Shown here one piece after another: positions 62,243 to 64,000 of a DNA stretch of 64,000 nt. Under the pieces are notes generated by a model, which was given only the letters and a program-made list of their open reading frames with translations, had not been told where the DNA came from and did no database searches. A program made the position numbers and the translations under genes. How positions within the stretch are numbered: the stretch's first letter is position 1; every line of letters starts with the position of its first letter. This DNA comes from Lingula anatina. Its lineage: Eukaryota > Brachiopoda > Lingulata > Lingulida > Lingulidae. The stretch covers positions 70,173 to 134,172 of the forward strand of contig NW_019773814.1 in assembly GCF_001039355.2 (NCBI RefSeq), read 5' to 3'.

Positions 62243-63878
62243 AAGAGAGAGAGATTAAAGAAAGTCATAAAGGACAAAAAAAAATAATAAATTGACTTCT
62301 ATACTTAAGGATGTAATTTGTGATAAGTGGGACCTGAAAATTGGCGATGTTGTCCAATTATTCCAGAAAAAGTTTAAAAAGCAGTTAAAAAAACTGAAAT
62401 AAGGGATATGCCTGAAAATAACATCCCTGTATAATGGTTACTAACACCCCATTTCCATAGATTAGATCGACCTACTTTAGATCGACCTAACTCCCTGGGG
62501 GTTCACACTAAATAGCTGTCAGCCGGGCGGACACGAAAGTTAATTACCCCTTATAGCTTGTAGTAGGCGGGGACGGACACTTAAGGGGGATTATCTGACA
62601 GTAATCTAGTGAGACTCCCCGCAGTGATAGATCGATCTAAAGTTGTGGGAATAGACCCTAAGTTACTACATGTGCAACTTAAACAAATCTGTCACTTCTA
62701 CACATTGTTCATACAAAAAACAAAATAATAATAATAAAATAATTTTTTTTTAATCTTGAAAAGACAGTGCAAATTACAGTAGGAACAAAATGAAAATGTC
62801 CCTTACCACAATTGAGTGCTGTCTGTCCTCCCATTGAAAGCAGAATTCCATCGGGTTTCTCTTTCTTGATGACCTCAGTGACAAACTCTGCCGTGATGGG
62901 TAAGTAGTAGACAGTATTCGCCTGCTTTTCCCCTTCAGCATTGGTTTGGACCGAGGCTATATTAGGGTTCATTAAAACTACATCAATGTTCTCTTCCTGT
63001 GGAAAAAAATTAAACAATCAAGTATCAAAATGCTGACTTTTACCTTGCGGATGTTCTATTGTTGAGAAATTGCATAATGCATTAAAAGACGTTATAAAAG
63101 TTTTGAATTGTAGAACTTTGTTCAAGCCAAAAATTGGCAGACTAGAAAGTTGTCTTAGGCAAACAAAAATTTAAGGAAGTCTTGCAGTAACAGTCATTAA
63201 ATTGTCTTTCCAGATTATTAAACTGCAAAGCAGAAATTGCAAAGACTTCTACATATACACAAAAACACCAATAAACTAAAATATGAAATATCTGCCTCAC
63301 CTTTAATGCTTTGATGGCCTGAGAGCCACTGTAATCAAATTCTCCAGCCTGACCAATGGACAGCCCTCCACTGCCCAGAACAAGAACTTTAGACACCTGA
63401 TTGATAAAAAATTATTTAATGAGATCAAAGTAATGAGAATGCATACACTTAGTGTCTGTACATAAAAATTCAGTTTCATTTATTGGCCAAAAGATACACA
63501 ACATATTATGTATTGTATACAATACAATAGACATGATATCTCATATTTATTTATTATTTATTCATATAAGAACCTTTTCAAAATGAATAATAACAAATAA
63601 AATAAAGTAAAATAAAAAATTAATTAAATATATAAAATCACATAGTGTTTAAAAGAGAATTATTAAATAAGCTTTTAAAAATGGCCACATGAGCATATAA
63701 TGAAAATACCTCATGAAATATTACATAAATGCATGTTAAATCACTGTACACAAAAAAAAACACTGTCATTATATATACTTACTGGCTTCAAGTCTGGCTT
63801 AGGTGGCATTGGTTTCACAATCTTCGACACTTTTTGCTCCCCAGATTTTATCATGTCGAGAAACATGTCGAACAGAAA
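49753..63878 (-). CDS. carbamoyl-phosphate synthetase, stand-alone CPS I/III type (5' incomplete)
   Basis: Makes carbamoyl phosphate from bicarbonate, 2 ATP and ammonia or glutamine nitrogen. Exons in coding order: 63878-63783, 63396-63301, 62996-62807, 62123-61966, 61705-61577, 61167-61023, 60615-60539, 60175-60042, 59718-59520, 59301-59125 (these three repeated at 58652-58519, 58195-57997, 57778-57602), 57233-57115, 56601-56457, 56237-56172, 55799-55665, 55247-55137, 54804-54610, 54304-54083, 53634-53527, 53123-53034, 52501-52331, 51880-51806, 51295-51131, 50839-50727, 50212-50083, 49857-49753. About 1,116 residues counting the block once. Domains: end of the glutaminase linker ([13 protein letters not shown]), first ATP-grasp half ([46 protein letters not shown]), oligomerisation region ([15 protein letters not shown]), second ATP-grasp half ([48 protein letters not shown]), allosteric domain ([26 protein letters not shown]). 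It stops at [14 protein letters not shown] like CPS1, so there is no CAD extension. The donor at 60538 is weak (gtctgg). Confidence 0.96.
50036..50076. repeat. (GA)n microsatellite beside a CPS exon
   Basis: About 20 GA units ending directly before the donor side (50077-50082) of the exon 50212-50083. On the coding strand this is a TC tract starting within about 6 bases of the 5' splice site. Confidence 0.9.
50221..50262. repeat. (AAAT)n microsatellite
   Basis: About ten taaa units in a CPS intron, just before (in coding sense) the acceptor of the exon 50212-50083. Confidence 0.85.
53639..53693. repeat. (ATA)n/(ATG)n trinucleotide tract
   Basis: ATA units grading into ATG units directly upstream, in coding sense, of the CPS exon 53634-53527. 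The acceptor polypyrimidine region is formed by this repeat (ATT/ATC on the coding strand). Confidence 0.85.
55753..56007. repeat. diverged tandem duplication of a CPS exon start
   Basis: The unit 55753-55884 (132 bp) is repeated at 55885-56007 with a few substitutions. It covers about 47 bases from the 5' end of exon 55799-55665, its acceptor, and about 80 bases of intron. The outer copy keeps the acceptor-like end but has no donor, so it should act as a pseudo-exon. Confidence 0.85.
57591..58942 (-). repeat. duplicated CPS block, copy A
   Basis: 1,352 bases holding exons 58652-58519, 58195-57997 and 57778-57602 with their introns. It is base-for-base the same as 59114-60465 wherever I compared, introns included (constant offset 1,523). 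Its right edge is the N gap. Confidence 0.93.
58943..59113. other. assembly gap (171 N)
   Basis: A run of N placed exactly between the two identical blocks. Confidence 0.99.
59114..60465 (-). repeat. duplicated CPS block, copy B
   Basis: Twin of 57591-58942; its left edge is the N gap. It holds exons 60175-60042, 59718-59520 and 59301-59125. Either copy joins correctly to its outer neighbours, so one copy is enough for a normal CPS. Confidence 0.93.
60971..61016. repeat. (AT)n microsatellite
   Basis: About 22 AT units immediately next to the donor of the CPS exon 61167-61023. Confidence 0.9.
62164..62254. repeat. (GT)n-(GA)n compound microsatellite
   Basis: Long GT run with one break, then GA, in the CPS intron 62124-62806. 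It lies about 40 bases from the acceptor of exon 62123-61966. Confidence 0.9.
62452..62662. mobile_element. foldback/MITE-like element, copy 2 (CPS intron)
   Basis: The left arm near 62452-62512 (ccccatttccatagattaga, then tcgacctactttagatcg and acctaactccctggggg) is inverted at about 62610-62662 (aactttagatcgatct and gcggggag on the reverse strand). The centre reads gttaattaccccttatagct, which resembles attaattaccccctagcagc of copy 1 at 4198-4454. No coding capacity. Confidence 0.65.
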
Positions 63879-64000
63879 CTTGAATAAAAAAAGAGAAAGA
63901 AACTTTAAAAATTTATGCTAGAGTTTGTGGATTTTACTTCTGCCACAGTTGTGTTAAGATCCAGTTCAACCGTTTACCAGAATCAATGGAGCAGGAAAGA

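Noticed and set aside
49753-63878. CAD (multifunctional pyrimidine enzyme)
   Set aside because: The CPS ends in a stop directly after the allosteric domain with a CPS1-like C-terminus, and the acetylglutamate-site residues are present.

Overview
The window is nuclear DNA from a draft assembly of an animal, probably a marine invertebrate. The evidence is AT-rich sequence, GT-AG introns of about 0.1-5 kb, microsatellites, foldback repeats, two runs of N, and genes whose closest recalled homologues are animal genes. I cannot name the species. No bacterial operon, phage, CRISPR array or RNA gene was recognised.

Layout, left to right. 133-266 (+): last exon of an ankyrin-repeat gene. 4031-7174 (+): six exons of a bestrophin chloride channel whose N-terminal exons are not found. 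9548-12045: a composite terminal-inverted-repeat element holding a 773-base gap and a second nested repeat. 12704-15576 (-): the last six exons of CNOT2, a CCR4-NOT subunit. 20715-44727 (+): a type IV collagen chain, from a short Cys-rich 7S-like exon through 18 Gly-X-Y exons to a complete NC1 domain with 12 cysteines. 46933-47091 (-): an unidentified, exon-like segment. 49753-63878 (-): the large-subunit half of a carbamoyl-phosphate synthetase that runs off the right edge. It stops right after the allosteric domain, so it is a stand-alone CPS I/III-type enzyme and not CAD.

The genes do not form one pathway: an ion channel, an mRNA-decay scaffold, a basement-membrane collagen and a nitrogen-metabolism enzyme lie side by side. 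The most useful observations are these. The CPS retains the residues known to bind N-acetyl-L-glutamate. A 1,352-base block holding three CPS exons appears twice, identical as far as checked, around an N gap; this would insert 170 extra residues in frame and is almost certainly an assembly artefact. The collagen has 22 one-residue Gly-X-Gly interruptions confined to its 3' half, a Gly-to-Ala change, a cluster of three N-glycosylation sequons, and a tail of about 33 residues after NC1. The bestrophin has Gly at a residue that is normally a calcium-clasp Asp. A foldback element family recurs inside introns of two unrelated genes.
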